A DNA stretch of 64,000 nt from Candidatus Chlorohelix allophototropha (GCF_030389965.1 NZ_CP128400.1:868001-932000), one strand, 5' to 3'; positions 17,767 through 28,716 are shown, counted from the first letter of the stretch. Program-made: numbers and translations. Notes: a model not told the origin generated them from the sequence alone.

Positions 17767-18139
17767 TCTCGAACCCTTCTTCTCGCAGCACCGTAATCGC
17801 TTTTTCAAGGGTTGTCTGCTTTACCAGAACATAATCGGTATCATAAGTAGAAATTGCAAAGATGCTGACGTTCGCTTTTGCCAAGGGTACTGCCAAAGCC
17901 GCCAAAACCCCCGTCATTGAAAATTCCAATGGGCCTTGTACCTTCAGCGCACGCCAGTCGCGCTCACATTTTACCATGTCGGGCGCATTTTGTTGGAGGC
18001 ACACCACCGAAAGCTCTTTTTGAGCGCGAGTCACCGAGAAAAAACCGCCGAGCAAAGCCCAACCGGGCACAGGGGCATTTTCATTGAGGCGACAAACTGC
18101 CAGCGTTTCTGCCAGCACAGTTAGTTTCAGATTCGCCAT
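17750..18139 (-). CDS. ACT-domain protein
   Basis: 129 residues. Two ACT-like halves are visible, the second clearest in GPLEFSMTGVLAALAVPLAKANVSIFAISTYDTDYVLV, which matches the CASTOR/aspartokinase-type ACT fold that binds amino acids. No catalytic domain is attached, so it is probably a small ligand-sensing regulator. A strong GAGGAGG site lies upstream. It sits between an adenylate cyclase gene and a lipoprotein gene on the same strand; a link to cAMP signalling is only positional. Confidence 0.82.
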   Translation of the reverse strand: MANLKLTVLAETLAVCRLNENAPVPGWALLGGFFSVTRAQKELSVVCLQQNAPDMVKCERDWRALKVQGPLEFSMTGVLAALAVPLAKANVSIFAISTYDTDYVLVKQTTLEKAITVLREEGFEIEENS

Positions 18140-18154
18140 ATTTGTAGCCTCCTC

Positions 18155-19459
18155 TTAGTTTAAGCGGTATAACTGCACCGGATGCTGCCGACCCTTGACG
18201 AGAACAGGCTCTAACACTTGTGCCTCTAGTTTCATGTGGTTCAGTTTTTCCCAGACCACATCAGAAACGAGCATTTGCGAACCGAATTGCTTATTTAATT
18301 GCTCGATTCGGGAGGCGAGGTTCACCGCATCACCAATGATAGTATATTCCTTGCGGTTGGTCGAACCCACATTACCCGTAACAGTTTCTCCGGCATGCAA
18401 ACCGATTCCAACTCGAGTTGGCGGAATTTTACCCTCTTGGCATAGCAGCGTGATTTGTTGCAAAATCTCTAGAGAAGCTGCCACTGCGTTCTCACAATCG
18501 CCCTCATCTGAAAAAGGTGCGCCGAATACCGCCATAAAGCCATCTCCTAGAAACTTGTTAACTATGCCGTTATAGCGGTTGACACTTTCAATCATAAATT
18601 CGAAAAGGGTATTTAAATATTCCACCACTTCCTGCGGGCTGCGGTTTTCGGCAAAGGCTGTAAAGTTGCGAATATCGAGGAACATCACACACACAAACCG
18701 CGCTTCACTGATAATTTCGGTTTTTTGCTCCAGCAAGCGGTTTACCACTTCAGGCGAAACATACTGCCCAAACATCTGCACAATCTGGTTGCGCTCTTGC
18801 AAGTGTTGCACCGAATTGATAAAACGCTGGCGCAAGCCTCGCGATAAAAGCCCGGCGATTATGCCGGAGAGAAAGAATAAAAAGCAACGCAGTAGTTGCA
18901 TTGGAAGGGCGGTAAAAGTGGTGGTATCGGTAAAGGGCGGAATTTGATCGAGGTAGTAGATGATTCCGAGCAGATAACCGATTGCCGCAACCGTTCCAAT
19001 GAATACGCTGAGAAAGAAATCCATCCCCAATACCGTGAGAAACACGAGTATGAGCGATACAAATACGTGTGGACCCTGTAGCGCATCCTGTGCGTTGACA
19101 TTAAAGCTGATAAGCAGCGCCAGCACCAAATTAGGCACATTGATTTCAATAAAGTAGTTGAGGTAATTCAGCAGCTTGGGGAAATGTCGATTTTGTCTTA
19201 TAAAATAGGTGATTACACTGATTGCGGCTAATTCGTAGAGGATAAAACCGAGGATGAGTAGGAAAATCTCATTAAAGCGTCCCATTACCCCATCACTCAG
19301 ATTCAAGCCACCCTGCAAGAGAAATACCACTACTAGGACTATGAAAAGCCCTGCCGCCATCGCCATCTGAATCTTCAGGCGACGTCTCTCGCTCAGCAAA
19401 AGCTCATGCGTAAATGCTTTCTCAAAGTCAACCCCTGACGCTCTATCTAAGCTGTTCAT
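18155..19459 (-). CDS. membrane-bound class III adenylate cyclase
   Basis: 434 residues. Residues 30-215 contain about six membrane helices. The cyclase homology domain starts near residue 250. The two metal Asp residues are in MFLDIRNFTAFAE and KFLGDGFMAVFG. The adenine-selecting Lys (VNKFLGDG) and Asp (IIGDAVNLASRIEQ), plus the transition-state Asn/Arg, are present, so the product should be cAMP. There is no HAMP domain; an apparently helical linker (about residues 215-245) joins sensor and catalytic parts. The ligand or signal sensed by the membrane part is unknown. A good promoter lies upstream. Confidence 0.9.
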   Translation of the reverse strand: MNSLDRASGVDFEKAFTHELLLSERRRLKIQMAMAAGLFIVLVVVFLLQGGLNLSDGVMGRFNEIFLLILGFILYELAAISVITYFIRQNRHFPKLLNYLNYFIEINVPNLVLALLISFNVNAQDALQGPHVFVSLILVFLTVLGMDFFLSVFIGTVAAIGYLLGIIYYLDQIPPFTDTTTFTALPMQLLRCFLFFLSGIIAGLLSRGLRQRFINSVQHLQERNQIVQMFGQYVSPEVVNRLLEQKTEIISEARFVCVMFLDIRNFTAFAENRSPQEVVEYLNTLFEFMIESVNRYNGIVNKFLGDGFMAVFGAPFSDEGDCENAVAASLEILQQITLLCQEGKIPPTRVGIGLHAGETVTGNVGSTNRKEYTIIGDAVNLASRIEQLNKQFGSQMLVSDVVWEKLNHMKLEAQVLEPVLVKGRQHPVQLYRLN

Positions 19460-19492
19460 AATCTGTCGCAGCCTCGCTATAGAGATTTTCCT

Positions 19493-19521
19493 CTGATAAT
19501 GCTTAAATGCTTTTGTGTCAA
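19493..19521 (-). promoter_or_regulatory. sigma70-type promoter of the adenylate cyclase gene
   Basis: On the minus strand a perfect TTGACA (19521-19516) is followed after 16-17 bases by TTATCA/TATCAG. The -10 ends about 34 bases upstream of the cyclase ATG. Confidence 0.6.
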
Positions 19522-19597
19522 CTACTATACATTGTACCTCATCTCGTGAAGAAGTGTAATGCGCGAATAAGAAAAATATATTCCCTGCCGAGTAGCA

Positions 19598-19627
19598 TTG
19601 CGTGGAAGCTGAGGACTTCTCTATAAT
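19598..19627 (+). promoter_or_regulatory. sigma70-type promoter of the isochorismatase-like gene
   Basis: TTGCGT and a perfect TATAAT are separated by 18 bases. The -10 lies 56 bases upstream of the chosen ATG. It is divergent from the cyclase promoter in the same gap. Confidence 0.5.
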
Positions 19628-19683
19628 GCAGTGCGGGCATTGCCTAACTTGTAATAAATTAGTAGTACGAAGGAGTGATGAAG

Positions 19684-20331
19684 ATGGACCCGAAGAAAAC
19701 AGCAGTAGTGTTGATAGAATACCAGAACGACTTTACTTCACCCGGTGGCAGCCTTCACGATGCCGTGAAAGGGGTTATGGAATCCACCAATATGCTTGCC
19801 AACAGCGTTGAAACTGCTCAGAAAGCGCGGGAAGCAGGCGCGGTAATCATTCATTCCCCTATTTCTTTTACCGAAGACTATCATGAGCTTACTTCCAACC
19901 CTTACGGTATCCTAAAAGGGGTAGTTGATTCTCAATCATTCCGCAAAGGTACATGGGGCGTTGAAATTGTGGATGACCTGAAGCCGGAATCAGGAGATAT
20001 TGTGCTGGAAGGCAAGCGCGGTTTGGATGCCTTTGCTTCCACTAACCTCGACTTTATTCTGCGCAGCAAGGGTATCGAAACTATCGCGTTGGGTGGCTTC
20101 CTGACCAACTGTTGCGTTGAATCGACCATGCGCTCCGCTTACGAGAAGGGATTCAACGTTATCACTTTGAAAGATTGCACTGCTACCCTTTCCGAGGATG
20201 AACAACGCTTAGCAATTGAAAAGAACTATCCTATGTTCTCACGCCCAATGGCGCACGATGAATTTTTGAATGAATTGGAAGGTAAAGAGCCTGCTTCTGC
20301 ATCCAGTGGTAGAGGTTACAGCGCAGAATAA
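19684..20331 (+). CDS. isochorismatase-family cysteine hydrolase
   Basis: 215 residues. The catalytic triad can be placed as D16 (LIEYQNDF), K111 (LEGKRGLDAF) and C144 (GGFLTNCCVEST). The family hydrolyses amides or vinyl ethers (nicotinamide, N-carbamoyl amines, isochorismate). The conserved cis-peptide segment before the Cys is present. The start was set at the ATG 8 bases after GAAGGAG; upstream GTG and ATG codons lie too close to that site. A terminator follows the stop, so it is a single-gene unit. The substrate is unassigned. Confidence 0.88.
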   Translation: MDPKKTAVVLIEYQNDFTSPGGSLHDAVKGVMESTNMLANSVETAQKAREAGAVIIHSPISFTEDYHELTSNPYGILKGVVDSQSFRKGTWGVEIVDDLKPESGDIVLEGKRGLDAFASTNLDFILRSKGIETIALGGFLTNCCVESTMRSAYEKGFNVITLKDCTATLSEDEQRLAIEKNYPMFSRPMAHDEFLNELEGKEPASASSGRGYSAE

Positions 20332-20341
20332 TTCTGTTATT

Positions 20342-20375
20342 GCCCCCTACCTGCTTAGGCTGGGGGCTATTTTTT
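20342..20375 (+). terminator. rho-independent terminator after the isochorismatase-like gene
   Basis: GCCCCC pairs with GGGGGC across a 14-base loop and is followed by TATTTTTTC, 10 bases after the stop codon. Confidence 0.85.
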
Positions 20376-20395
20376 CAGGATGAAGGAGAGAAGGG

Positions 20396-21595
20396 ATGAC
20401 CAAAGCAAAAGCGGTGTTGGCGGAGAGCCTTGATTGGCAAGAAGCCCTGAACGAGGCTCTGGCGAAGTTGGCTTCATTTGGAGAAATAGACCTGCTATGT
20501 GTTTTTGCCAGCGCGGCTTATCGCCAATTTTATCCCTCGCTAATTCACGATTTATATACCCGCAGTGGCGCGCGTACTCTAATCGGTTGCTCCGGTCAAT
20601 CCATTATCGGCAACGATCGCGAGGTCGAAGAATCTCCGGCGTTGGCATTGTTGGCATTATCACTCCCCGGCGCAAAACTTCGCCCGACTCACCTTTCTCA
20701 GGAAGTATTAAGCGGAGAGATTAATGCTGATATTCTTGGGCATATCCTCAGCCAAAGCACCGGATTAAGCGAACCTGATATAAATGCATGGCTACTGTTG
20801 GCAGACCCTTTTACTACCGGAGATGCCGAGCCAATTATCAATGCGCTGACGGTAGCCTACCGAAAACGTCCGATTATCGGTGGGATGGCTTCAGGGCAAT
20901 TCAGGATGCGCGAAACGCACATTTTCCTTAATGGTGAAGTCTATGACAATGGAATGGTGGCGCTAGCGGTGGGCGGCGATTATACCCTTCGCCCGGTAGT
21001 ATCGCAAGGAGCTACCCCTATCGGAGAAGCGTGGATGGTTACAGCCGCCGACCAAAACATGATTCAAGCTATCTCAGGCAGACCCGCCTTACAAGTACTG
21101 ACCGATTCAATGAAGACTCTTAGCCCGGAACAACTCGACAAGTTCCGAAAGCAGCCACTGGTAGGCTTGGCAGTGGATGAATATAAAGCCGAGTTTGGGC
21201 GCGGTGATTTTATTATCCGTAACTTGATGGGGGCAGACCCGCGCACAGGAGTAATCGCGATTGGGGATATTCCACGTATCGGGCAAACGATTCAGTTTCA
21301 AATGCGCGATGAGGTTGCTGCCGATGAAGACCTGCGCGAATTGCTTTCAAAATCCAGAAACGAAATGGGCGGAAATATGCCCGTGGCAGGGTTGCTTTTC
21401 TCCTGCAACGGACGTGGTTCTAATATGTTTGCCGAATCCGATCATGATGCCAAACGTATTGCCGAGGCGCTGGACGAAATGCCGTTGGCAGGTTTCTTTT
21501 GCAACGGTGAGATAGGCCCAATCGGGTCAAAAACCTTCTTGCACAGTTTTACTGCCAGCCTAGGTTTGTTCGTACCAACAAAACCGGATGCTTGA
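20396..21595 (+). CDS. FIST N/C domain sensory protein
   Basis: 399 residues covering a FIST_N domain (about 30-220) and a FIST_C domain (about 235-380). Typical segments include TLIGCSGQSIIG, PIIGGMASGQFRMRETHIFL and GLLFSCNGRGSNMF near the end with FFCNGEIGPIG. FIST domains are predicted small-molecule (amino-acid) sensing modules usually fused or linked to signal-transduction proteins. Here it stands alone in the cytosol, with no kinase or cyclase attached. AAGGAGAGAAGGG precedes the ATG. It ends 20 bases from the convergent glycosidase gene. Confidence 0.88.
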   Translation: MTKAKAVLAESLDWQEALNEALAKLASFGEIDLLCVFASAAYRQFYPSLIHDLYTRSGARTLIGCSGQSIIGNDREVEESPALALLALSLPGAKLRPTHLSQEVLSGEINADILGHILSQSTGLSEPDINAWLLLADPFTTGDAEPIINALTVAYRKRPIIGGMASGQFRMRETHIFLNGEVYDNGMVALAVGGDYTLRPVVSQGATPIGEAWMVTAADQNMIQAISGRPALQVLTDSMKTLSPEQLDKFRKQPLVGLAVDEYKAEFGRGDFIIRNLMGADPRTGVIAIGDIPRIGQTIQFQMRDEVAADEDLRELLSKSRNEMGGNMPVAGLLFSCNGRGSNMFAESDHDAKRIAEALDEMPLAGFFCNGEIGPIGSKTFLHSFTASLGLFVPTKPDA

Positions 21596-21615
21596 GGCAA
21601 AGAATAGCGCTTTTC

Positions 21616-24351
21616 TCAACCGCCCTTTTGTTTGAGAGCTTGCGCAGCTACCGAAGATATTTCTCGTTTGTACCCTTGTTGATCCAAGAGTTTTGCAACC
21701 AGTCCTGTCCAGCCAGTTTGGTGGCTTGCGCCGATTCCTGCGCCGTTATCTCCATGAAAATATTCATGGAAAAGTATATTATCGCGCCAAAGCGGATCAC
21801 GCTGGAATAGCTCGATACCACCGTTAAAAGGTCGCTTTCCATTAGCATCGCGCAAAAACAGCCGGATAAGCCGATTTGATAGTTCATCCGCTACTTGATC
21901 TAAATTCATCATATTGCCTGAGCCAGTAGGGCATTCCACCTTGAAATCATCACCATAATAGTGGTAAAAACGCTGAAGCGCTTCGATTAACAGGTAATTT
22001 ATCGGAAACCAAATAGGTCCGCGCCAATTGGAATTTCCTCCAAACAGCTCTGTATGAGACTCTGCCGGTTCGTAGCGCACCGTGTATGTATCTCCATTGA
22101 CATGAAGCATGTAAGGGTTTTGCTCATGATATTTGCTGAGTGAGCGTATTCCGAATTCCCCCAGAAACTCATTAGAATCAAGCATACGTCTGAGCAAACG
22201 CTTCATACGATGACCACGAACTAGCGCAAGCAAACGACGCTCGCCCGCACCCGGTTCGTACCAACGCGATACCAACCGCGCCAAATCGGGACGATTATCC
22301 AAATACCATTCCAACCTGAACTTAAAACCGGGCATCTTTTCCAGCATTTCGGGTTCGATAGTTTCTACTGCCAGCAACGGAATCAAGCCCACTAACGAAC
22401 GCACTTTCAAACGCTGGTACGAGCCATCGGGTAGATGCAACGCATCATAGAAAAACTCATCTTCTCGATCCCACAATGAAATACCACTCCCGCCCAAATC
22501 GTTTAAAGCAGAAGCAATTGAGAGAAAATGCTCGAAAAACTTGGTGGCAATGTTTTCATAAACAGGATTCTCCTGTGCTAACTCCAGCGCAATTCGCATC
22601 ATATTAAGGCTGTACATACCCATCCAACTTGTGCCATCGCTTTGTTCTAGAGTGCCTCCGGTTGGTAGGGGTGCGCTGCGATCAAAAACTCCGATGTTAT
22701 CCAACCCCAAAAAGCCGCCCGAAAAGATATTGTTACCTTCCGAGTCCTTGCGGTTCACCCACCACGTAAAGTTCATTAACAGCTTATGGAAGATAGTTTC
22801 AAGGAAAGCGCGATCAGTTTTACCCGTCAGGCGCTTTTCCATCTTGTATATACGCCACGCTGCCCAAGCAAACACAGGCGGGTTTACATCCCCAAAAGCC
22901 CATTCATAAGCGGGTAGCGCTCCGTTGGGGTGTTGATACCACTCACGCATCAATAAATCAAGTTGGCTTTTGGCAAAACCCGAATCCACCAACGCAAGAG
23001 GCAAACAATGAAAGCCTAAATCCCAAGCGGCGTACCACGGATATTCCCACTTGTCGGGCATGGACATGACCCGCTCATTGAAAAGATGTTTCCAATCCAT
23101 ATTGCGCCCATGCAGACGTTCCGAAGGAGGAGGGGGCTGTCCGGGATCGCCCTCTAGCCATTCCTCTACAACATAGTGGTAAAATTGCTTACTCCAGAGC
23201 ATCCCCGCCAACGCTTGCCTTTGCACCAATTTTTCATCCTCGCTGAGTGCAGTTGGTTGAATGGCGGAATAAAATTCTTTGGCTTCTTGCTTTCGCTTTT
23301 TGAAAATTTCGTCAAAATCGGTAAAAGGCGACAAAGTAGGGGCAACATGTATTTCGTCAGAGTGATGTTGCACCTGACTAAGACGCAATCGGATAGAGTA
23401 AGTTTCACCGGGCGCAAGATTTTTCTGGTAAAGTGCGGCGGCTTTAGTACCCTGTCGCGCCGGATTAACTGCCAGCCTGTTGTTGGCTATCACAAATTCA
23501 TTGATACCATCTTTGGCAAAAAAATTGGCGTTCTGAATCCCATATAACTTTTGAGTGTTAGTTTCATTATGGGTAAAAAGTAGCTGTTGTGCGCCTTCGC
23601 AATAGAGTTCATAATCACCCAAAATATGGTGAACCGCGTAAACCGAAAGCAGGTTGCCCTCACGCTCATTGCTAAGACCTACCTCATGCGCGCTCATATT
23701 AGGGCGACGTTCGTCGCGTCCCCACGACCACGTATTGCGAAACCAGAGCGTAGGCAACAACCAGAGCTGCGCAGATTCAGAACCCCGATTTGTGGCGCTA
23801 ATCCGAATAAGAATATCGGTGGGAGTAGCTTTGGCGTATTCGATATTCACGTCAAAATAACGATTTTCAGCGAAAATACCCGTATCCAGCAGTTCATATT
23901 CAAAATCAGCGCGGCTTCGCTTTCGGTTCTCCTCTACCAATTGTGTGTATGGGAAAGCGGCTTGCGGGTACTTATAGAACATCCTCATATAGCTGTGGGT
24001 GGGGGTGTTATCCAAGTAGTAGTAATACTCCTTTACATCCTCCCCATGATTGCCTTCGTTTCCGGTCAAGCCGAAAAACCGCTCTTTGAGAATAGAATCC
24101 TTGCCGTTCCAGAGCGCCAACGCAAAGCAGATTCGCTGCTTGTCATCACTAATGCCACCGATACCGTCCTCGCTCCAACGATAGGCGCGCGAACGGGCAT
24201 GGTCGTGCGGGAAATATTCCCACGCCGCACCGTTTGGGCTGTAATCCTCTCGCACTGTCGCCCACGCCCGTTCGCTGACATAAGGACCAAACAATTCCCA
24301 GTGTTCTTTGCCACTCTCGTTAAGCTGTACCCGTTCCTGTTCAGGGTTCAT
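21616..24351 (-). CDS. GH63/MGH1-type glucosidase
   Basis: 911 residues. It matches the long bacterial (alpha/alpha)6-barrel enzymes related to mannosyl-oligosaccharide glucosidase. Diagnostic segments are [20 protein letters not shown] with [15 protein letters not shown], and later [24 protein letters not shown] beta-sandwich N-terminal domain fills about the first 350 residues. There is no signal peptide, so it should act in the cytoplasm, probably on glucosides or glucosylglycerate-like compatible solutes. That substrate is inference. AGGAG lies 4 bases before the ATG. Confidence 0.85.
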   Translation of the reverse strand: MNPEQERVQLNESGKEHWELFGPYVSERAWATVREDYSPNGAAWEYFPHDHARSRAYRWSEDGIGGISDDKQRICFALALWNGKDSILKERFFGLTGNEGNHGEDVKEYYYYLDNTPTHSYMRMFYKYPQAAFPYTQLVEENRKRSRADFEYELLDTGIFAENRYFDVNIEYAKATPTDILIRISATNRGSESAQLWLLPTLWFRNTWSWGRDERRPNMSAHEVGLSNEREGNLLSVYAVHHILGDYELYCEGAQQLLFTHNETNTQKLYGIQNANFFAKDGINEFVIANNRLAVNPARQGTKAAALYQKNLAPGETYSIRLRLSQVQHHSDEIHVAPTLSPFTDFDEIFKKRKQEAKEFYSAIQPTALSEDEKLVQRQALAGMLWSKQFYHYVVEEWLEGDPGQPPPPSERLHGRNMDWKHLFNERVMSMPDKWEYPWYAAWDLGFHCLPLALVDSGFAKSQLDLLMREWYQHPNGALPAYEWAFGDVNPPVFAWAAWRIYKMEKRLTGKTDRAFLETIFHKLLMNFTWWVNRKDSEGNNIFSGGFLGLDNIGVFDRSAPLPTGGTLEQSDGTSWMGMYSLNMMRIALELAQENPVYENIATKFFEHFLSIASALNDLGGSGISLWDREDEFFYDALHLPDGSYQRLKVRSLVGLIPLLAVETIEPEMLEKMPGFKFRLEWYLDNRPDLARLVSRWYEPGAGERRLLALVRGHRMKRLLRRMLDSNEFLGEFGIRSLSKYHEQNPYMLHVNGDTYTVRYEPAESHTELFGGNSNWRGPIWFPINYLLIEALQRFYHYYGDDFKVECPTGSGNMMNLDQVADELSNRLIRLFLRDANGKRPFNGGIELFQRDPLWRDNILFHEYFHGDNGAGIGASHQTGWTGLVAKLLDQQGYKREISSVAAQALKQKGG

Positions 24352-24428
24352 AGCGCTCCTATTGCTCGTATCTAGTACATTCGCATGGAACAGTAAAAAA
24401 GGGGGTTCTTTCAGTTAACCTTAACAGT

Positions 24429-26567
24429 TTACTTGAAGCTATTATATATCCGAGTTGATATTTCCTGCCAGAAAGTGGAGTTATGGGTATTATCGCGGGG
24501 GATGGAAATAATGCCGGGGTCATCACTGTGCTGGTAAATCCAACGCGAAATAATATTAATCTCATCAACGGCTTCTTGACCGATTACTCGCCCACCCTTT
24601 TTGCCCCAACCGGGTTGTGAGGCTGCCAAGCGCGCTTCCCACTCTTCCAGATCAAGCCAAGTCTGTTGAAGTTTTGCGGCGGTCTGTTGTGGTGAGTCGG
24701 TGCGACTCAACTTTAACTGTTTACCAAGTCTACCGGAAAAGATGCATAAAATCTCCAGACAATTTTCGGTAGAGGAGGGCAGGCAAAGTAAGGCGTGGTT
24801 GCCTTCCACCGCTCTTGCCAGATACTTCTGGCTGGCAATTACCTGTTGGGTTTGCGCCAACGCATCCCGCATAGCGGCGGCTTTCTCAAAATCGCGCTCG
24901 GCTACAGCCCGATTGATTCTTTTCCAAATAACATCTAGCACTGCCTCTTTTTCACCGCTCAGGAAATTAACTACCTCATCAATCACTTTGAGATATTCTT
25001 CATGCTCGTGGTCTGAATGATTACCTACACACGGACCGGGGCAACGGTTGGTATAAAGGCGCATACAGGCAGGGCGCGGCTGCCGACGTTTTGCCAGATA
25101 CTCAGTCTCAAAGTTGCGGGTGCAATCACGCACCGTAAACATTTGCTCAATAACCCGGATGGTAGTATCAACGGCACGACGGCTCTGAAAAGGTCCAAAA
25201 TAACGCGCCCCATCATCGAGAATCTCACGACAAGATTGCACACGCGGGAATCGCTGCGATAGGTCGATTTTAATAAAGGGATAAGATTCATAATTGCGCA
25301 ACTGGCTATTGTAACGCGGCTTGTATTTCTTGATAAGACGCGATTCAAGCAATAAGGCTTCTAATTCACTACCCGTCACAATATGGTCGATGCGCTTGAT
25401 AGCTTCCACCAGCCCATCCATTTTACGGGTATAACCTAAAGGTTCACTGTAGTAACTGCTAACGCGAGCATATAGGTTCTTGGCTTTACCAACGTATATT
25501 ACCCCATCATCTAGGTCTTTCATGAGGTAAACGCCGGGCTTATCAGGCAAATCCCTGATTAATTCACGCGATAGCACATCGCGAGCGTGAGCGGTGGCGC
25601 GATTGGTTAGGCTACTGGCATCCTCATAAGGTTGCTTCCAATGTGGGCGTGTTACCTTGATTCGATCCGGTCTTTCCTCCAGCATTTCCGACTCAAACAG
25701 CGAAGGGACTTCTTTTTTTGGAGGCGTTTCTGGCATAGAAATTTCCGCTTGCCTGACTCGCCCGGTGCGTAAATCATCCAAAGTTTCAAAGCCATTCAGA
25801 GCGGCAATCTCTAGCAGCTTCATAAAAGCCTCGGCGGTAGTAGTCGCGTCACCAAAAGCGCGATGGCGGTTCTTGATGTTGACTCCCGTCATTTCCGCTA
25901 GGCGATCAAGGTTGGGACGGCGTATTCCGGGAAACAGACGCAAAGACAGACTAATGGTGTCGATTGCTTCGTTGACCAACGCCGGGCGATGGAGTAGCCC
26001 CAACTCATAATTCAGGAAGCGTAGGTCAAACAAAACATTATGTCCCACAACAATCGCATTGCCGAGAAATTCCATAAAATTATTGGCGACTCCCGCAAAA
26101 GTCGGGGCAGATGCAGTCATCTGGTTATTGATTCCGGTTAGGGTGGTGATGAAGCCGGGAATACGCCGCTGAGGGTTTATCAAGCTCTGGAAAGTATCTA
26201 CCTGTTGCCCATTCCGTAATTTAACGGCAGCGACCTCAATCATACGGCAACGATGAGGGTGTAATCCGGTAGTTTCGGTGTCGATTACCACATATTCAAG
26301 GCGTTGGAGTGGTTGGGTAGTATCTGTATGGCTGCGCAATACCCACTCTCCGCCGGGTAAGTGCTGGAAGCGTTCGGGGTCATTTAAAACTTTCCCCAGA
26401 ATCCCGCTCCATAATTCCAACGACTTGGTAGTGCCCCTTACTCCGAATACGCCCTGAATCAACGCCGCCTCAGAGGCACGCCCTTCATGTTTTTCCAGAA
26501 AGAGATAAGCACGGCGGGTTAGTTCCGCGTATCCTTCAGGTGAATTTGTATCGGTAGTTTGGGACAT
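24429..26567 (-). CDS. DEDDh exonuclease - GIY-YIG - UVR fusion (Cho/UvrC-like)
   Basis: 712 residues. Residues 1-80 look like a winged-helix segment. A DnaQ-type 3'-5' exonuclease follows, with D96/E98 in VIDTETTG and the HNVLFDLRFL and HRAFGDATTT motifs. A GIY-YIG nuclease begins near residue 340 (GVYLMKDLDDGVIYVGKAKN). Cys-rich and UVR-like helical segments (AERDFEKAAAMRDALAQ) come next. The combination is known in actinobacteria and others as an exonuclease joined to a UvrC/Cho-like incision module, and fits a role in DNA repair. The RNase H-like incision domain of full UvrC is missing. No Shine-Dalgarno is evident. Confidence 0.87.
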   Translation of the reverse strand: MSQTTDTNSPEGYAELTRRAYLFLEKHEGRASEAALIQGVFGVRGTTKSLELWSGILGKVLNDPERFQHLPGGEWVLRSHTDTTQPLQRLEYVVIDTETTGLHPHRCRMIEVAAVKLRNGQQVDTFQSLINPQRRIPGFITTLTGINNQMTASAPTFAGVANNFMEFLGNAIVVGHNVLFDLRFLNYELGLLHRPALVNEAIDTISLSLRLFPGIRRPNLDRLAEMTGVNIKNRHRAFGDATTTAEAFMKLLEIAALNGFETLDDLRTGRVRQAEISMPETPPKKEVPSLFESEMLEERPDRIKVTRPHWKQPYEDASSLTNRATAHARDVLSRELIRDLPDKPGVYLMKDLDDGVIYVGKAKNLYARVSSYYSEPLGYTRKMDGLVEAIKRIDHIVTGSELEALLLESRLIKKYKPRYNSQLRNYESYPFIKIDLSQRFPRVQSCREILDDGARYFGPFQSRRAVDTTIRVIEQMFTVRDCTRNFETEYLAKRRQPRPACMRLYTNRCPGPCVGNHSDHEHEEYLKVIDEVVNFLSGEKEAVLDVIWKRINRAVAERDFEKAAAMRDALAQTQQVIASQKYLARAVEGNHALLCLPSSTENCLEILCIFSGRLGKQLKLSRTDSPQQTAAKLQQTWLDLEEWEARLAASQPGWGKKGGRVIGQEAVDEINIISRWIYQHSDDPGIISIPRDNTHNSTFWQEISTRIYNSFK

Positions 26568-26621
26568 ATGGTTTTTGCACGTTTCTAATAAAACAGAAAA
26601 CGAATGTTCTTGTGAATTATA

Positions 26622-26666
26622 GCATAAAAATAAAAACTGGCGCCAGACTTTTCAGACTGACGCCAG
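26622..26666 (-). terminator. rho-independent terminator of the DUF485-actP operon
   Basis: On the minus strand CTGGCGTCAG and CTGGCGCCAG form a 10-bp stem with one mismatch, followed by TTTTTATTTTTATG. It begins about 38 bases after the symporter stop codon. Confidence 0.85.
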
Positions 26667-26703
26667 ATGTGACTTGCTGTCGTAGAAACTGGTATGTTCT
26701 AGA

Positions 26704-28716
26704 TTATTCCGCGCCTACACCAGTGCTGGTGCGGAAGTACATCTCGGCGAACTTCGCTTCAGCCGCAGTTTCGCGGGTGAACAGTGCGCCTAAGAAAGCG
26801 CCCAAGAAACCCAACGGGATGCTGATAATACCGGGATTCTCTAGCGGGAAGATGGCATCCTTAAAGTTAACCACACCATCCTTGGCGGCAAAACCGTCAG
26901 GACCGATGAGGATAAGGATAATCGAGGAAGCCAGACCCACAATGATACCGGTTACTGCGCCTACAGTGTTGAAGCGCTTCCAGAAGAGGCTGTAAACCAC
27001 TACCGGCAAGTTAGCAGAAGCCGCGACGGCGAAAGCCAAACCGACCAAGTAAGCCACGTTAGCGGTCTTCATGAAGATGGCGAGACCGATTGAGATAGCG
27101 CCTACAATGAAGGCAGTGATACGAGCTACGGTAACTTGCTCTTTCTCAGTACCTTGACCATTGCGAATGATGTTCTGCCAGAAGTCGTGGGCAATAGCAC
27201 TGGAAGCGGAGATGGTCAAACCTGCAACCACCGCGAGAATGGTAGCGAACGCCACTGCCGAGATCAGAGCAAAGAAGATAGTGCCGCCTACCGCTTGTGC
27301 CAACAGAGGAGCGCTCATGTTCGAGCCACCGTTAGCAGTAATGAGCGGGTCGGTTACCAGCATTGCCGAGCCGAAGCCCAAGAAGGTGGTCATCATATAG
27401 AAGAAGCCAATGATGAGCATCGCCCAGATTACCGACACACGAGCGGCGCGAGCGGTAGGCACAGTGTAGAACCGAACTAGGATGTGCGGCAATCCAGCAG
27501 TACCGAAGATGAGCGCCAGACCCAGAGAAATCAGGTCGAGCTTGCCATATACGTTGTTAGCCGGGTCGTCTTTGTACTTGTAGCCGGGCTTGCTGAAGTC
27601 AACTGTAGTTCCGGCGTTAGTGTTCGCATCATATTTGTTCTTCAGAGGTGTAGCAAGCGCAGTAACAAAAGTTGTTGTTACTTTAGTAGCCTTTACGGTA
27701 TCTGCGCCTACGGTAATGTCTTTGTTGAGGGCAGGAGCAGCGGTCAGGGCTAAAGCGGCAACACCAGCTTTGGCATTCGCAGCGACGGTAAATTCTTTGT
27801 CAGCCTGCGTCACTTTAGTATCTTTGGCGACATCGGCGGTCAGTTTCTTATCCAAAGCCAGATTGTACTTGTTAGTTACACCAGTAACACCAACAGTTTC
27901 CTGATCCTTGGTAACACCACCAACAGTAACATTATTGAACTTCCCGCTGGCATCCTTGGAAGGAACCACGCTAAGTTCAATCGTGCTATCACCGGCGTTG
28001 GCTGCCGCAACGATAGCACCGGTGCGGATACGGGTAATCTCATCGAAGAAATTGCCGATATTGAAATTGAAGTTTGCCAGCACGATAATGCTCAAAACAA
28101 TAGTACCAGCCATTAGTAGCAGCGCTTTGATAATCTGTACCCAAGTGGTGGCGAGCATACCGCCAAACACCACATACACAATCATCAAAATACCTACTAT
28201 GACTACTGCCGTTTCAAAGTCCCAGCCAAATAGCAATTTGACCAGTGTACCGGCACCCACCATTTGCGCAATCATATAGAAAGTGCTAACGGTAATGGTG
28301 GAGAAAGCGGCAGCAGCGCGTACCGGCTTGGCTTTCAAACGGTAAGCTAGAATGTCCGCCATCGTGTACTTGCCACCGTTGCGGAGCGGTTCAGCCACTA
28401 CCAACAACACAGTCAGGTAAGCTACTAACCAACCTACCGAATACATAAACCCATCGAAGCCGGAGAAGGCAATGATACCAGCGATACCGAGGAAGGAAGC
28501 GGCGCTCATGTAGTCGCCTGCTACCGCCACGCCGTTCTGCCACGCACTGATTTTGCGACCTGCGGCGTAGAACTCAGCAGCCGACTTGGTGCGGCGTGAA
28601 GCCCAGAAAGTAATACCGAGAGTTATCAACACGAAAGTCAAGAAGATCACAATCGCCGGTGTTTTGTCAGAATCAAGTTTGGTAAATAACTGGAAAGTGG
28701 CGCTACTGCCTCTCAT
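26704..28716 (-). CDS. actP: ActP-like cation/acetate symporter with large loop insertion
   Basis: 670 residues; typical ActP is about 550. It is a solute:sodium symporter family protein with about 13 membrane helices. Family segments are [34 protein letters not shown] and [20 protein letters not shown]. Residues of roughly 228-375 form a soluble insert rich in Ala, Thr, Val and Lys, with no hydrophobic helices, between two helices where the family has a short loop. Acetate, propionate or pyruvate uptake is likely. The ATG overlaps the stop of the DUF485 gene (TAATG), as expected for the YjcH-ActP pair. A terminator closes the operon. Confidence 0.9.
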   Translation of the reverse strand: MRGSSATFQLFTKLDSDKTPAIVIFLTFVLITLGITFWASRRTKSAAEFYAAGRKISAWQNGVAVAGDYMSAASFLGIAGIIAFSGFDGFMYSVGWLVAYLTVLLVVAEPLRNGGKYTMADILAYRLKAKPVRAAAAFSTITVSTFYMIAQMVGAGTLVKLLFGWDFETAVVIVGILMIVYVVFGGMLATTWVQIIKALLLMAGTIVLSIIVLANFNFNIGNFFDEITRIRTGAIVAAANAGDSTIELSVVPSKDASGKFNNVTVGGVTKDQETVGVTGVTNKYNLALDKKLTADVAKDTKVTQADKEFTVAANAKAGVAALALTAAPALNKDITVGADTVKATKVTTTFVTALATPLKNKYDANTNAGTTVDFSKPGYKYKDDPANNVYGKLDLISLGLALIFGTAGLPHILVRFYTVPTARAARVSVIWAMLIIGFFYMMTTFLGFGSAMLVTDPLITANGGSNMSAPLLAQAVGGTIFFALISAVAFATILAVVAGLTISASSAIAHDFWQNIIRNGQGTEKEQVTVARITAFIVGAISIGLAIFMKTANVAYLVGLAFAVAASANLPVVVYSLFWKRFNTVGAVTGIIVGLASSIILILIGPDGFAAKDGVVNFKDAIFPLENPGIISIPLGFLGAFLGALFTRETAAEAKFAEMYFRTSTGVGAE

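Noticed and set aside
23587-24375. 262-codon plus-strand frame opposite the GH63-type glycosidase
   Set aside because: Covers the conserved N-terminal part of the glycosidase; no domain or start signal.
24429-26567. Calling the exonuclease/GIY-YIG fusion a novel nuclease
   Set aside because: The same fusion is known from other bacteria, including actinobacteria.
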